DNA of 46,756 nt from a virus. A program made the position numbers and the translations under genes. The stretch covers positions 1 through 46,756 of IMG/VR virus record IMGVR_UViG_3300008107_000091. One strand, given 5' to 3'. Position 1 is the first letter of the stretch. Each line of letters starts with the position of its first letter. Of this stretch, positions 8,455-14,680 are shown piece by piece. The notes below the pieces were generated by a model. That model made no database searches and had not been told where the DNA came from. It saw only the letters and a list, made by a program, of their open reading frames with translations.

Positions 8455-8628
8455 ATGAAACTAGTACACATTGCCAACCTCACGGGCGGCGCGTTTTTTA
8501 GCTTTGTTGGCTTCATGGGCGTCGCTCATGGGGTCGAGTCTTCCGCCATATTCGGCGGGGGTTTTTTGGTCGCCGTTGGATGCTTCTACATCTGCGGCGC
8601 GGTTCATTGCCTAACCCGGAGCATCTAA
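8455..8628 (+). CDS. Small two-helix membrane protein
   Basis: 57 residues from the ATG at 8455, eleven bases after GGAG; longer in-frame starts lie inside the repeat region and are rejected. Two hydrophobic segments (GGAFFSFVGFMGVAHG and IFGGGFLVAVGCFYICGAV) make a small integral membrane protein with a short loop. It is the first gene of the rightward early cluster. Early phage membrane peptides often act on host processes, but no family is recognised here. Confidence 0.6.
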   Translation: MKLVHIANLTGGAFFSFVGFMGVAHGVESSAIFGGGFLVAVGCFYICGAVHCLTRSI

Positions 8629-8631
8629 ACC

Positions 8632-8853
8632 ATGCAAAGCCTAAACCTGAATAAATCAGAGCGACGCGAAATAGCCTTGCTCACAGCATCCCTCGCACCC
8701 TCTGCGAATATCGCCCGCCGCCTTGCCGCGCTCCACCGTGCCGCATCCCGTCGCAGTCAAGAGCAGATCGAGCAACTGATAGGCGAGTGGCGCTTGTGGG
8801 ATTTTCTCGAAGTCTTGCCGGGTAACGTCATCGTGCCGAGAGTGGAGGGCTAA
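8632..8853 (+). CDS. Small helical early protein, unknown
   Basis: 73 residues starting MQSLNLNKSERREIALL. The Arg/Ala-rich middle (RRLAALHRAASRRSQEQ) is amphipathic helix, giving a basic protein that might bind nucleic acid. It begins three bases after the preceding stop at a TAAACCATGCAA junction that recurs at three starts in this cluster. No family is recognised. Confidence 0.55.
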   Translation: MQSLNLNKSERREIALLTASLAPSANIARRLAALHRAASRRSQEQIEQLIGEWRLWDFLEVLPGNVIVPRVEG

Positions 8854-8856
8854 ACC

Positions 8857-9051
8857 ATGCAAACAATAAAAATGAAGCGCGAGAATGTTTTTTATGTCCG
8901 ATTTCGGCACATTGTGAACGGTGAAATTTTCACGCTCCCAATTGTCGCCGGGTCATTAAATGAGGCTCATAAAAAAGCCCTCGATTATCCCTATGAAAAT
9001 AACTGGTACGAAATAATCCGCGAGGATATGTGTAAGGGGGGCGAACAATGA
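8857..9051 (+). CDS. Small early protein, unknown
   Basis: 64 residues starting MQTIKMKRENVFYVRFRHIV. A short beta-rich N-terminus is followed by SLNEAHKKALDYPYENNWYE, a layout seen in small phage proteins that have a strand-strand-helix fold. Its Shine-Dalgarno (GGAGG) lies within the last codons of the previous gene. Its end overlaps the next ATG by four bases. Confidence 0.55.
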   Translation: MQTIKMKRENVFYVRFRHIVNGEIFTLPIVAGSLNEAHKKALDYPYENNWYEIIREDMCKGGEQ

Positions 9052-9239
9052 AACCCCGCGTGAAAATATACAAAAACGGGTGGGAAACCATGCTCGAAAA
9101 GTCTGGCCTTTGGTATTCCGCCAACGTCCGAAACGCCGCCGGGGAGATACACGACAAAGTGCGGTGTGATGACTACCGCGCCGCGCTTGAATACTTCCGG
9201 GCTTTTAACGCTATCGCCAAAAATGCGAGAGAGGGCTAA
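9048..9239 (+). CDS. Small early protein, unknown
   Basis: 63 residues starting MKPRVKIYKNGWETMLEKSG. Strand-rich N-terminal half, then a helix (DDYRAALEYFRAFNAIAKNA). It is translationally coupled to the gene before it by an ATGA overlap. The overall layout resembles the preceding 64-residue protein, so the two may be distant paralogs, but identity is too low to be sure by eye. Confidence 0.55.
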   Translation: MKPRVKIYKNGWETMLEKSGLWYSANVRNAAGEIHDKVRCDDYRAALEYFRAFNAIAKNAREG

Positions 9240-9242
9240 ACC

Positions 9243-9641
9243 ATGCAAGCCGAATCACTAGCGAGACAATTTCTACCCATGTTCCCCGCCTTTTCTGTTC
9301 ACGTTATGCCGGGAGATTTTAAGGCTATCGAATGGGAGGGCTTCACAATTCGCGCCACAATTCACCGCGACGAAACAACCCGCCCGGATGACTTCGACTG
9401 CTACAGCCCGGACGATATCGCCGCGTGGAAGTGTGGCGAATGGGAATATGTGGGCGTGGTTTTGTCCGTTTGGGTGGACGATATTTGTCTAGACGATCAT
9501 GCCGCAAGCCTTTGGGGTATCGACTGCAACTACCCCGGAGCCGATAACCTTTATTTGTCCGAATGTGCGGATGACTTACTCGGGGAAGCTCTCGGAGCCG
9601 CCCGCACCGCTCGCGTCAAACTGTTAGCCAAACTCAAATAA
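9243..9641 (+). CDS. Acidic early protein, unknown
   Basis: 132 residues starting MQAESLARQFLPMFPAFSVH. It is strongly acidic, rich in Asp and Trp (for example WVDDICLDDHAASLWGIDC), with four Cys that are not in a zinc-finger spacing. Low pI and aromatic content recall phage DNA-mimic or inhibitor proteins, but this is only a compositional hint. The start follows the previous stop through an identical 18-base junction (GAGGGCTAAACCATGCAA) also found at 8845-8862. Confidence 0.55.
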   Translation: MQAESLARQFLPMFPAFSVHVMPGDFKAIEWEGFTIRATIHRDETTRPDDFDCYSPDDIAAWKCGEWEYVGVVLSVWVDDICLDDHAASLWGIDCNYPGADNLYLSECADDLLGEALGAARTARVKLLAKLK

Positions 9642-9672
9642 ACCAATCCAACCTCACCAAAGGAAAAAGCCA

Positions 9673-10482
9673 ATGCAAACTCAAAACATTTTCGCCGCCT
9701 CAACTCACGAGACCGGCGACACCCTCAAAGTATCCATCCTCGCCGCCTTGCGAAAATTTATAGGCCAACGGCCGGGGCTAGACTTTGCCAATTATGGAGA
9801 CGCGGCAAGCTATCGCGCCGAATCGCGCTCAATCACGCAAGACTTGAATCACGCAAAAACATTATTGCGAAAGGTCGAAACGGCCTCCGGAATCTCGGGG
9901 CTTAATTTGATCGAAGCGACACGGGGTAGCCGGGTCAAGATTGAAACCGTGCGGGATTGGGAATGTAACTGCGGCGCGAAATACAGCGCACCCGTGAAAA
10001 CGGGGACAACGGCTAACCTATCCGGGGAGGCCACCGCATGGTGCCCGAGATGCAAGGCGCGTCCGGTTATGGGTTCCGCGCATAGGATTAGAATTGACTA
10101 CACAACCGGGCAATACTTCCCGACTGAATACCGGGCGGCGGTTGCTAGACTTTGCGCCAATGCCTTATGGGACTATATCCGCGAGTCATCCATGCCCTCT
10201 CCGGTCTACTTTGTGGAGTGGCAAAACGAGCGCGGCGAGTATGTCCGGGCTAATCGGGAGCCTTTTAAATATCAGGACGCGGCAGAAGCTCAAGCCAACC
10301 TAACCCGCCGCATTAAAGAGCAAGAAAAAGCCGCATTCACCACACCCCCGCACGGCTACGGATTCACCACGATTCGGGAAGCCTACAGAACCCCAAAGGG
10401 CTATATATCGGGCGGCGATTGGCTCCGGGCATACTTTGTCCGCGAGTTGGGGCGCGGCATTGCTTCACGGTTTTTTAATTGA
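9673..10482 (+). CDS. Zinc-ribbon-containing early protein, unknown
   Basis: 269 residues, ATG eight bases after AAAGGAAAAAG. The N-terminal 75 residues are helical. Residues of about 97-140 contain two Cys pairs, CNCGAKYSAP and WCPRCKARP, which should bind one zinc ion. The C-terminal part is mixed, with YFVEWQNERGEY followed by a basic helix. It is the largest gene of the early cluster. A nucleic-acid-binding role is plausible from the ribbon, but no known family is recognised. Confidence 0.6.
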   Translation: MQTQNIFAASTHETGDTLKVSILAALRKFIGQRPGLDFANYGDAASYRAESRSITQDLNHAKTLLRKVETASGISGLNLIEATRGSRVKIETVRDWECNCGAKYSAPVKTGTTANLSGEATAWCPRCKARPVMGSAHRIRIDYTTGQYFPTEYRAAVARLCANALWDYIRESSMPSPVYFVEWQNERGEYVRANREPFKYQDAAEAQANLTRRIKEQEKAAFTTPPHGYGFTTIREAYRTPKGYISGGDWLRAYFVRELGRGIASRFFN

Positions 10483-10496
10483 GAGGGGGCGGGACA

Positions 10497-10961
10497 ATGA
10501 AAACGAAGCTAGAACAATGGAAGCACCCCGAGAATTATGCGGGTGAAGTGTGGCCGGGCTATCGCATATTCCTAACCCAAAACCGAGACTCGGACGCCCT
10601 CACCCGGTCGAATTTCGAGCGCGGCCTTGCGCTTATCGGCGGCGAGTCTGAAACCGTGCAAGTCGTCCGCGAGCGTCATTGGGCTTGCGGTTGGGTTGAG
10701 TGGATAGGGATACATGAGGACGACGCGGAAGCGATAGCAAAGGCGGAAGCGATACTCGAAAAGCTAGACGGCTACCCGGTGCTCGATGACGATCACTTTT
10801 CGGAGCTTGAATGGAATGAAGCTCATGACGTATGGGCGGGGTTGAGCTTGCGCGAGCGGGTAGACCTTTGCAGAGAGGCAGGGCTATCCATATTCGCCGC
10901 CCGTTATCCTGATATGCCCCGCGACGATAGCGGCTACATTTTCGAGAGCTTGCGGGGTTAG
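10497..10961 (+). CDS. Conserved acidic early protein, unknown
   Basis: 154 residues from the ATG at 10497 behind GGGGGCGGG; a start at 10479 is in frame but overlaps the previous gene. The conserved-looking stretch NYAGEVWPGYRIFLTQNRDS is followed by RERHWACGWVEWIGIH and an acidic helix. I have a weak memory of similar hypothetical proteins in other proteobacterial phages, with no known function. It ends 20 bases before a strong terminator that closes this early operon. Confidence 0.6.
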   Translation: MKTKLEQWKHPENYAGEVWPGYRIFLTQNRDSDALTRSNFERGLALIGGESETVQVVRERHWACGWVEWIGIHEDDAEAIAKAEAILEKLDGYPVLDDDHFSELEWNEAHDVWAGLSLRERVDLCREAGLSIFAARYPDMPRDDSGYIFESLRG

Positions 10962-10980
10962 GTTTTCCGGGTAGGTTTTT

Positions 10981-11009
10981 GGGGCGGGACGATACCGCCC
11001 CCCTTTTTT
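10981..11009 (+). terminator. Rho-independent terminator
   Basis: GGGGCGG at 10981-10987 pairs with CCGCCCC (10995-11001) across a seven-base loop, followed by CC and a run of six T. It ends the 8455-10961 gene cluster. Confidence 0.85.
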
Positions 11010-11269
11010 ACTAGGTTTTTGCCTGTTTTGTCCGGGTGCGAACGCGCCGCCGAGTATTTTTTACCGGGCTTTTTAGGTTGACAGGGATTTTTTCCCGGTG
11101 CGAACGGGTTTCAGGTTGGGTGCGTACCCGTGCTGAAAAAGCCTAGCAAAAAGGGATATTAAAAAGTATTGAAAGGCGATTTGAACCCCTTGACAGGGTG
11201 CGAACGCGAGCTTATTGTCGAGACGTTGTTAAGATTCTTTAACTAACTAGGAAAAAGCGAGGTGCGAAC
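11010..11269 (+). promoter_or_regulatory. Intergenic region with four GGTGCGAACG motifs
   Basis: No gene is seen. The ten-base motif GGTGCGAACG is exact at 11035, 11097, 11197 and 11261. Two TTGACA hexamers occur (11078 and 11190); only the second has a reasonable -10. Each motif contains GT-GCGA-AC, which could form a tiny GNRA-loop hairpin. The last copy overlaps the start of the 48-residue gene, so the motif doubles as its ribosome-site region. Confidence 0.55.
11190..11218 (+). promoter_or_regulatory. Sigma70-type promoter
   Basis: TTGACA at 11190-11195, 17 bases, then TATTGT at 11213-11218. A hairpin GTTAA/TTAAC (11228-11243) lies at the predicted transcript start, followed by ACTAACTAGGAAAAAGC. 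It drives the small-gene operon from 11270. Confidence 0.6.
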
Positions 11270-11416
11270 GTGAGTGAAGAACAGAAACGGGCATTAGATG
11301 CCATCCAGAATTTCATCATCTGGTACACAAGCGACGAGACTTTGCGCGAGCGGATGAATGATGCCGCCGTGGATTACGTCGAAGAGGATCACGTTTTAAA
11401 TGAGGTGCGGGCATGA
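11270..11416 (+). CDS. 48-residue acidic protein (GTG start)
   Basis: A GTG directly after GAGGTGCGAAC opens a frame of 48 codons starting MSEEQKRALDAIQNFIIWY and ending in a TGA that overlaps the next ATG by four bases. It is helical and acidic. The GTG start and short length make it easy to miss. Coupling to the following gene and the promoter just upstream support it as real. Function unknown. Confidence 0.6.
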   Translation: MSEEQKRALDAIQNFIIWYTSDETLRERMNDAAVDYVEEDHVLNEVRA

Positions 11417-11610
11417 AAAAGTTTGTGGTGTCACTCGCCCGGATCGAACACCGGGTCTACCAGATTGAGGTCGAGGCCAACGATAAAGACGAGGCCGAAG
11501 AATTAGCCCTCGAAACATGGTACGAGGATGACGAAGCCTTTATGGACTGCGGGTGCGTACACGCCGAAGAATTTATTAATGATGTTGAAGAGCAGCGGGA
11601 GGCAGCATGA
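11413..11610 (+). CDS. DpnD/PcfM-like small protein, copy 1
   Basis: 65 residues starting MKKFVVSLARIEHRVYQIEV. The strand-strand-helix layout, with the two-strand start and an acidic helix (EANDKDEAEELALETWYEDD), resembles the DpnD/PcfM family of small phage and plasmid proteins, whose role is unknown. It has a paralog immediately downstream. ATGA overlaps join it to both neighbours. Confidence 0.5.
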   Translation: MKKFVVSLARIEHRVYQIEVEANDKDEAEELALETWYEDDEAFMDCGCVHAEEFINDVEEQREAA

Positions 11611-11777
11611 AAACTTATAGCGTGACGATCCGAGCGACCGTCGTAAAGACTTTGAGAGTTGAAGCTGAAGACGAAGAAACCGCCACCACAATGGCGCACG
11701 AAGACTTTACCGTTCAGCTAACTGATGACCTTGAAGATTACGAGGAAGAAACTTTGCGCGTGGAGGAGGCTGCATGA
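11607..11777 (+). CDS. DpnD/PcfM-like small protein, copy 2
   Basis: 56 residues starting MKTYSVTIRATVVKTLRVEA. It has the same layout as the preceding gene: two strands, then a helix with EDEETATTMAHEDF, and the same alternating hydrophobic pattern. It probably arose by tandem duplication. Starts and stops overlap both neighbours by four bases, so translation is coupled. Confidence 0.5.
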   Translation: MKTYSVTIRATVVKTLRVEAEDEETATTMAHEDFTVQLTDDLEDYEEETLRVEEAA

Positions 11778-12025
11778 ACAACCTGATCCCCGAGCCGAAC
11801 GTCGGCAAGCGTAAAGACAAGGTGAGTACCGGACTGACCGAGGCACAGATGAGTGTGATCCGGTGCGCTTTTGCGGACTTGTGCGGGTCGATGCAGGTTT
11901 ATTTGCAGGACGATATCACCGCGCATGATTGGCGAGCGCACATGACAACCATCTTGGAGTTGCAAGAGGCGTTCGATTTTGTCGGTGCGTTGCCGCCTGA
12001 CTTGGATGATGGTGATTTGTCATGA
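11774..12025 (+). CDS. Small early protein, unknown
   Basis: 83 residues starting MNNLIPEPNVGKRKDKVSTG. A flexible N-terminus is followed by two helices (LTEAQMSVIRCAFADLCGSM and HMTTILELQEAFDFVGAL) and an acidic tail. It is joined to both neighbours by ATGA overlaps. No family is recognised. Confidence 0.55.
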   Translation: MNNLIPEPNVGKRKDKVSTGLTEAQMSVIRCAFADLCGSMQVYLQDDITAHDWRAHMTTILELQEAFDFVGALPPDLDDGDLS

Positions 12026-12261
12026 CCAACGAATTAAAACCCCCACAGACTCCGCAAGAGGCGTTAGAGCTTGCCTTGACTCTGGCTGCGACTGCACCGG
12101 ACGGCGAGAAGATGATGCAAGCGGCGCGGATTGCGTTTGATATCGCCCGGTCTATGTCGCTTGAAGAGTTTGCGGAAGCGATGGATACCATCGAGGCGCG
12201 GACAGATATGCGAGAGCGTGCCCTCTTTGGTGACACCATCGAAAACTTGAAAACGCATTGA
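12022..12261 (+). CDS. Small helical early protein, unknown
   Basis: 79 residues starting MTNELKPPQTPQEALELALT. It is Ala-rich and helical throughout, with no Cys and no membrane segment. It is coupled to the previous gene by ATGA and followed by a GGTGCGAACG motif that serves the next gene. Function unknown. Confidence 0.55.
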   Translation: MTNELKPPQTPQEALELALTLAATAPDGEKMMQAARIAFDIARSMSLEEFAEAMDTIEARTDMRERALFGDTIENLKTH

Positions 12262-12270
12262 GGTGCGAAC

Positions 12271-12450
12271 GTGAAAACATTTGAATTACGGAACGACTGG
12301 GTTATCCCGGTCAAGGGTGACAACGAGTATGACATCGATCTGGAGTTGTATGAGCTACGCGAATGGTGGTGCAGACCTCGCCAGATCACGCGGCAGTTAG
12401 AGTTGCCATTGGATGAGCCGCGAGAGTTTATTAACTACAAGCCGTTTTGA
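12271..12450 (+). CDS. 59-residue protein (GTG start)
   Basis: A GTG after GAGGTGCGAAC, the same ribosome-site context as the gene at 11270, opens 59 codons starting MKTFELRNDWVIPVKGDNEY. The C-terminal part is Arg-rich (WWCRPRQITRQLELP). The shared start context and tight packing support it as a real gene. No family is recognised. Confidence 0.55.
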   Translation: MKTFELRNDWVIPVKGDNEYDIDLELYELREWWCRPRQITRQLELPLDEPREFINYKPF

Positions 12451-12460
12451 GGTGCGAGCC

Positions 12461-12655
12461 ATGATGAACGACAAAGAGATGGTGCAAGCGATACTCGACT
12501 ACGAGTTGTATCTACACCCGGATGACATTCACGAGCGGTACAAAACAGTTTTGAAGTACGGGTTCTATGGCTTGGTTCATCAGCCGTTCATCACACTTCA
12601 ACAGATGTGCCGTGAGCGCGGGATCGACTACGAAAGACGGTGTGATGAGGATTGA
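12461..12655 (+). CDS. Small early protein, unknown
   Basis: 64 residues from the ATG at 12461, preceded by TGAGGTGCGAGCC; a longer in-frame start at 12413 overlaps the upstream gene and is rejected. The sequence starts MMNDKEMVQAILDYELYLHP and continues with two helices and a basic-acidic tail. Last gene before a new promoter. Function unknown. Confidence 0.55.
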   Translation: MMNDKEMVQAILDYELYLHPDDIHERYKTVLKYGFYGLVHQPFITLQQMCRERGIDYERRCDED

Positions 12656-12682
12656 TTGAGGTTCGATCAAAGAATGAGGGGC

Positions 12683-12711
12683 TTGACTAATTAGTAAAGC
12701 TATGTTATACT
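12683..12711 (+). promoter_or_regulatory. Strong sigma70 promoter
   Basis: TTGACT at 12683-12688, exactly 17 bases, then TATACT at 12706-12711; each hexamer matches consensus in five of six positions. The best promoter in the window. It drives the 77-residue gene at 12761, which ends in its own terminator. Confidence 0.85.
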
Positions 12712-12718
12712 ATGCTCC

Positions 12719-12735
12719 GGTTGAATGGTTCAACC
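12719..12735 (+). promoter_or_regulatory. Perfect inverted repeat at the transcript start
   Basis: GGTTGAA and TTCAACC flank a three-base TGG loop, starting eight bases after the -10 hexamer. In RNA it would be a 5'-terminal hairpin that could stabilise the message. In DNA it could be an operator for a dimeric repressor. Confidence 0.6.
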
Positions 12736-12760
12736 GACTATAACTAATCGGAGAAAGCAC

Positions 12761-12994
12761 ATGACTAACCTCACCAAAGAAAACCTCATCAAGAAGTACG
12801 ACGCGCCCGAGGGCTACCGTTATCTCATCGTCGCCCAGAGGAACGATGACTTGCTTTGTGTGGCGAACGATATGCAGGACATATTGGATTGGTACTGGAA
12901 GTACTTCGATGTGATCTCGGAGAAAGCCGCCAAAGATTATTTAGTCATTGATATTGAGAAAGGCCGACGATTCAGCATTAAGAATATGCACTAA
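12761..12994 (+). CDS. Small protein under its own strong promoter
   Basis: 77 residues from the ATG at 12761, eight bases after CGGAGA; a start at 12725 lies in the 5' hairpin and is rejected. It begins MTNLTKENLIKKYDAPEGYR and contains an acidic, aromatic stretch (DMQDILDWYWKYFD). Monocistronic, with the window's best promoter and a terminator, so it is probably made early and in quantity. No family is recognised. A host-takeover protein is a guess from this context. Confidence 0.65.
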   Translation: MTNLTKENLIKKYDAPEGYRYLIVAQRNDDLLCVANDMQDILDWYWKYFDVISEKAAKDYLVIDIEKGRRFSIKNMH

Positions 12995-13000
12995 CCGCGT

Positions 13001-13030
13001 GGGGGCGGGTGCGAACTCGCCCCCTCTTTT
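13001..13030 (+). terminator. Rho-independent terminator
   Basis: GGGGGCG (13001-13007) pairs with CGCCCCC (13018-13024), followed by TCTTTT. The loop carries a GGTGCGAAC motif. Confidence 0.8.
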
Positions 13031-13047
13031 GAACCTAGATAAACACG

Positions 13048-13332
13048 ATGACACCAGAAGGCAAAGTCAAACAGAAGGTCAAGAAGTACTTGACCGAGAT
13101 GGGTTGTTACTACGCGATGCCCGCCACAGGTGGGTACGGGTTGAGTGGTACGCCGGACTTTCTTGTGTGTTATCGGGGTGCGTTCGCGGCCATTGAATGT
13201 AAGGCCGGTGGGAACAAGCCGACTGCGCTGCAAGAGGCAGCGATGCAAAGGATTCGAGATGCGGGCGGACTCGCCCTCGTCATTGATGAGACCAACGTGG
13301 ATCAACTAAAGGAGTTGTTTGGGTATGAATAA
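13048..13332 (+). CDS. VRR-NUC domain nuclease
   Basis: 94 residues, the usual size of a stand-alone phage VRR-NUC. The restriction-endonuclease-like core is complete: TPEGKVKQKVKKYL helix at the N-terminus, GTPDFLVC with the first metal-binding Asp near residue 37, then AFAAIECKAG with the ExK pair near residue 51. QEAAMQRIRDAGG supplies the following helix. Relatives cut branched DNA such as Holliday junctions. It fits a role in resolving replication intermediates before packaging. First gene of a new group after a terminator. Confidence 0.82.
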   Translation: MTPEGKVKQKVKKYLTEMGCYYAMPATGGYGLSGTPDFLVCYRGAFAAIECKAGGNKPTALQEAAMQRIRDAGGLALVIDETNVDQLKELFGYE

Positions 13333-13699
13333 GAAGCCGTCGAGAATTTTAGATTCGGTGCAGGAGATGAAAGCTGCGCTCGATGCACTCGATGCGTTGG
13401 GGAAGCCGAAGAAGTCAAAGGCAATACAAGAGGGCAACGACTTGGCGAATAAAATTTTCCAAGAGACTTACGACAAATACCACCCCGACCTCGTTAACAA
13501 CCCGCCGCATTACACAGCGGGGGGGATAGACTTTTTAGATTTTGCTGAAGCGAAGGGGCTGACCGAGAATGCGTACCTGTTCAACGTCGTGAAATACGTT
13601 GTTCGAGCGGGCAAGAAGGTCGGTGTCGATCCGATTCAGGACTTGGAGAAAGCAGAGTTTTACTTAAAGCGAGAGATCGCACGGAGGAAGCAAGCATGA
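13325..13699 (+). CDS. DUF3310 family protein
   Basis: 124 residues from the ATG at 13325 behind GGAG. The C-terminal 65 residues carry the family signature: VNNPPHYTAGGIDFLDFAEA, then LFNVVKYVVRAGKK and QDLEKAEFYLKREI. The N-terminal 55 residues are a charged helix. The family is widespread in phages and of unknown biochemical role, often near nucleotide-metabolism or replication genes. It overlaps the nuclease gene's end and the next gene's start. Confidence 0.78.
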   Translation: MNKKPSRILDSVQEMKAALDALDALGKPKKSKAIQEGNDLANKIFQETYDKYHPDLVNNPPHYTAGGIDFLDFAEAKGLTENAYLFNVVKYVVRAGKKVGVDPIQDLEKAEFYLKREIARRKQA

Positions 13700-14265
13700 A
13701 GACGATTGAGGTAGAGATCCGTGGCAACACGCCACTTTTGATTCACCGCTTTGCTGAACAGGCAGAGCAAGGCAAAGCCACACGCCGAGTCATGGTGGAT
13801 AGTTCTAATCCGCGTGATGAAGCAACCAAGAACGCATACGTTGCGTCCGATGGGACGTATTACTTCAACGCCTTTTCGATCCCGGCGACGATGGCGAATG
13901 CGGGCGTGAACCACAAGATGCGTGGGAGCCGCAAGACTTTGAAGTTCATCGTGCCTTCGGCTGTGCGAGTGGATACCGACACCATCACCATACTGGGTGA
14001 GGATGGGAAACCTGCGCCGAACTTCGAGGTGGATGGTCGTCCGGTCACGATCCCGGCAACGAAGGGTCGAGTGATGCGATACCGCCCTCGCTTTGATAAG
14101 TGGGGTGCGAAGTTCCGCTTGATCCTGAACGATCAGATGTTGTCATCCGAGGACGCGCATCGCTTGTTAAATGAAGCGGGTGAGAGCATGGGTATCGGTG
14201 ATTTTAGGCCAGAGAAACGTGGCCCATTCGGAACATTCCGCGTGACAAGTTTTCGAGAGATTTAA
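13696..14265 (+). CDS. Conserved phage protein, possible Cas7/RAMP-like fold
   Basis: 189 residues. It opens with KTIEVEIRGNTPLLIHRF, a strand followed by a TPLL(I/M)H turn. The middle is IPATMANAGVNHKMRG, the kind of 'substrate loop' helix seen in RAMP proteins. The end is a Gly-rich segment, GIGDFRPEKRGPFGTFRV, which resembles the G-loop and last strand of Cas7/Csm3-type RNA-binding proteins. I infer a possible RAMP fold from these features; no structure or search supports it here. The gene overlaps DUF3310 by four bases and ends six bases before the GGYNN array, with the same orientation. Confidence 0.55.
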   Translation: MKTIEVEIRGNTPLLIHRFAEQAEQGKATRRVMVDSSNPRDEATKNAYVASDGTYYFNAFSIPATMANAGVNHKMRGSRKTLKFIVPSAVRVDTDTITILGEDGKPAPNFEVDGRPVTIPATKGRVMRYRPRFDKWGAKFRLILNDQMLSSEDAHRLLNEAGESMGIGDFRPEKRGPFGTFRVTSFREI

Positions 14266-14383
14266 TTTGAGGCAAGGTCTGGCGCGGTCTGGCGAGGTTG
14301 GGCAGGGTCTGGCACGGTGCGGTGAGGTAAGGTGAGGTGGGGTGAGGCCGTGTGAGGTGGGGCTATGTCTGGTGTGGTTTGGC

Positions 14384-14405
14384 TTTTAGGGGGCAAAGAA
14401 TTTTT
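14384..14405 (+). repeat. Array separator, copy 1
   Basis: A 22-base element with core TAGGGGGCAAAGAATTT flanked by T-runs. Identical at 14511 and 14659. It is preceded by TTGGC. Confidence 0.95.
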
Positions 14406-14510
14406 AAGGCGGGGCAAGGTGAGGTTGGGTCGGGTCGGGTATGGCTCGGCGGGGTCTGGTGAGGTGAGGTTAGGCGATGCCCGGTGTGGCGAGGCGCGGT
14501 AGGGTTTGGT

Positions 14511-14532
14511 TTTTAGGGGGCAAAGAATTTTT
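14511..14532 (+). repeat. Array separator, copy 2
   Basis: Identical over 22 bases to copies 1 and 3, preceded by TTGGT and followed by one more T. It begins 127 bases after copy 1. Confidence 0.95.
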
Positions 14533-14658
14533 TGAGGCGTGGTGCGGTCAGGCTCGGCGTGGCTCGGTTGGGTGTGGTGAAGTTAGGTAGGGTGGGGTAC
14601 GGCGTGGCGTGGTGGGGTCGGGCATGGTCGGGTAAGGCGGGGCATGGTGAGGTTTGGT

Positions 14659-14680
14659 TTTTAGGGGGCAAAGAATTTTT
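14659..14680 (+). repeat. Array separator, copy 3
   Basis: Identical over 22 bases, begins 148 bases after copy 2. The fourth block ends instead in ATGGT followed by a T/A-rich stretch and the ribosome site of the next gene. Confidence 0.95.

Noticed and set aside
8187-8516. A leftward open frame of 109 codons
   Set aside because: It runs through the GGAACA repeats and the start of the first rightward gene, with no ribosome site. It is a chance frame.
11078-11106. A second promoter at the first TTGACA
   Set aside because: The hexamer is perfect, but no -10-like sequence lies 16-18 bases downstream; the region there is CGAACG.
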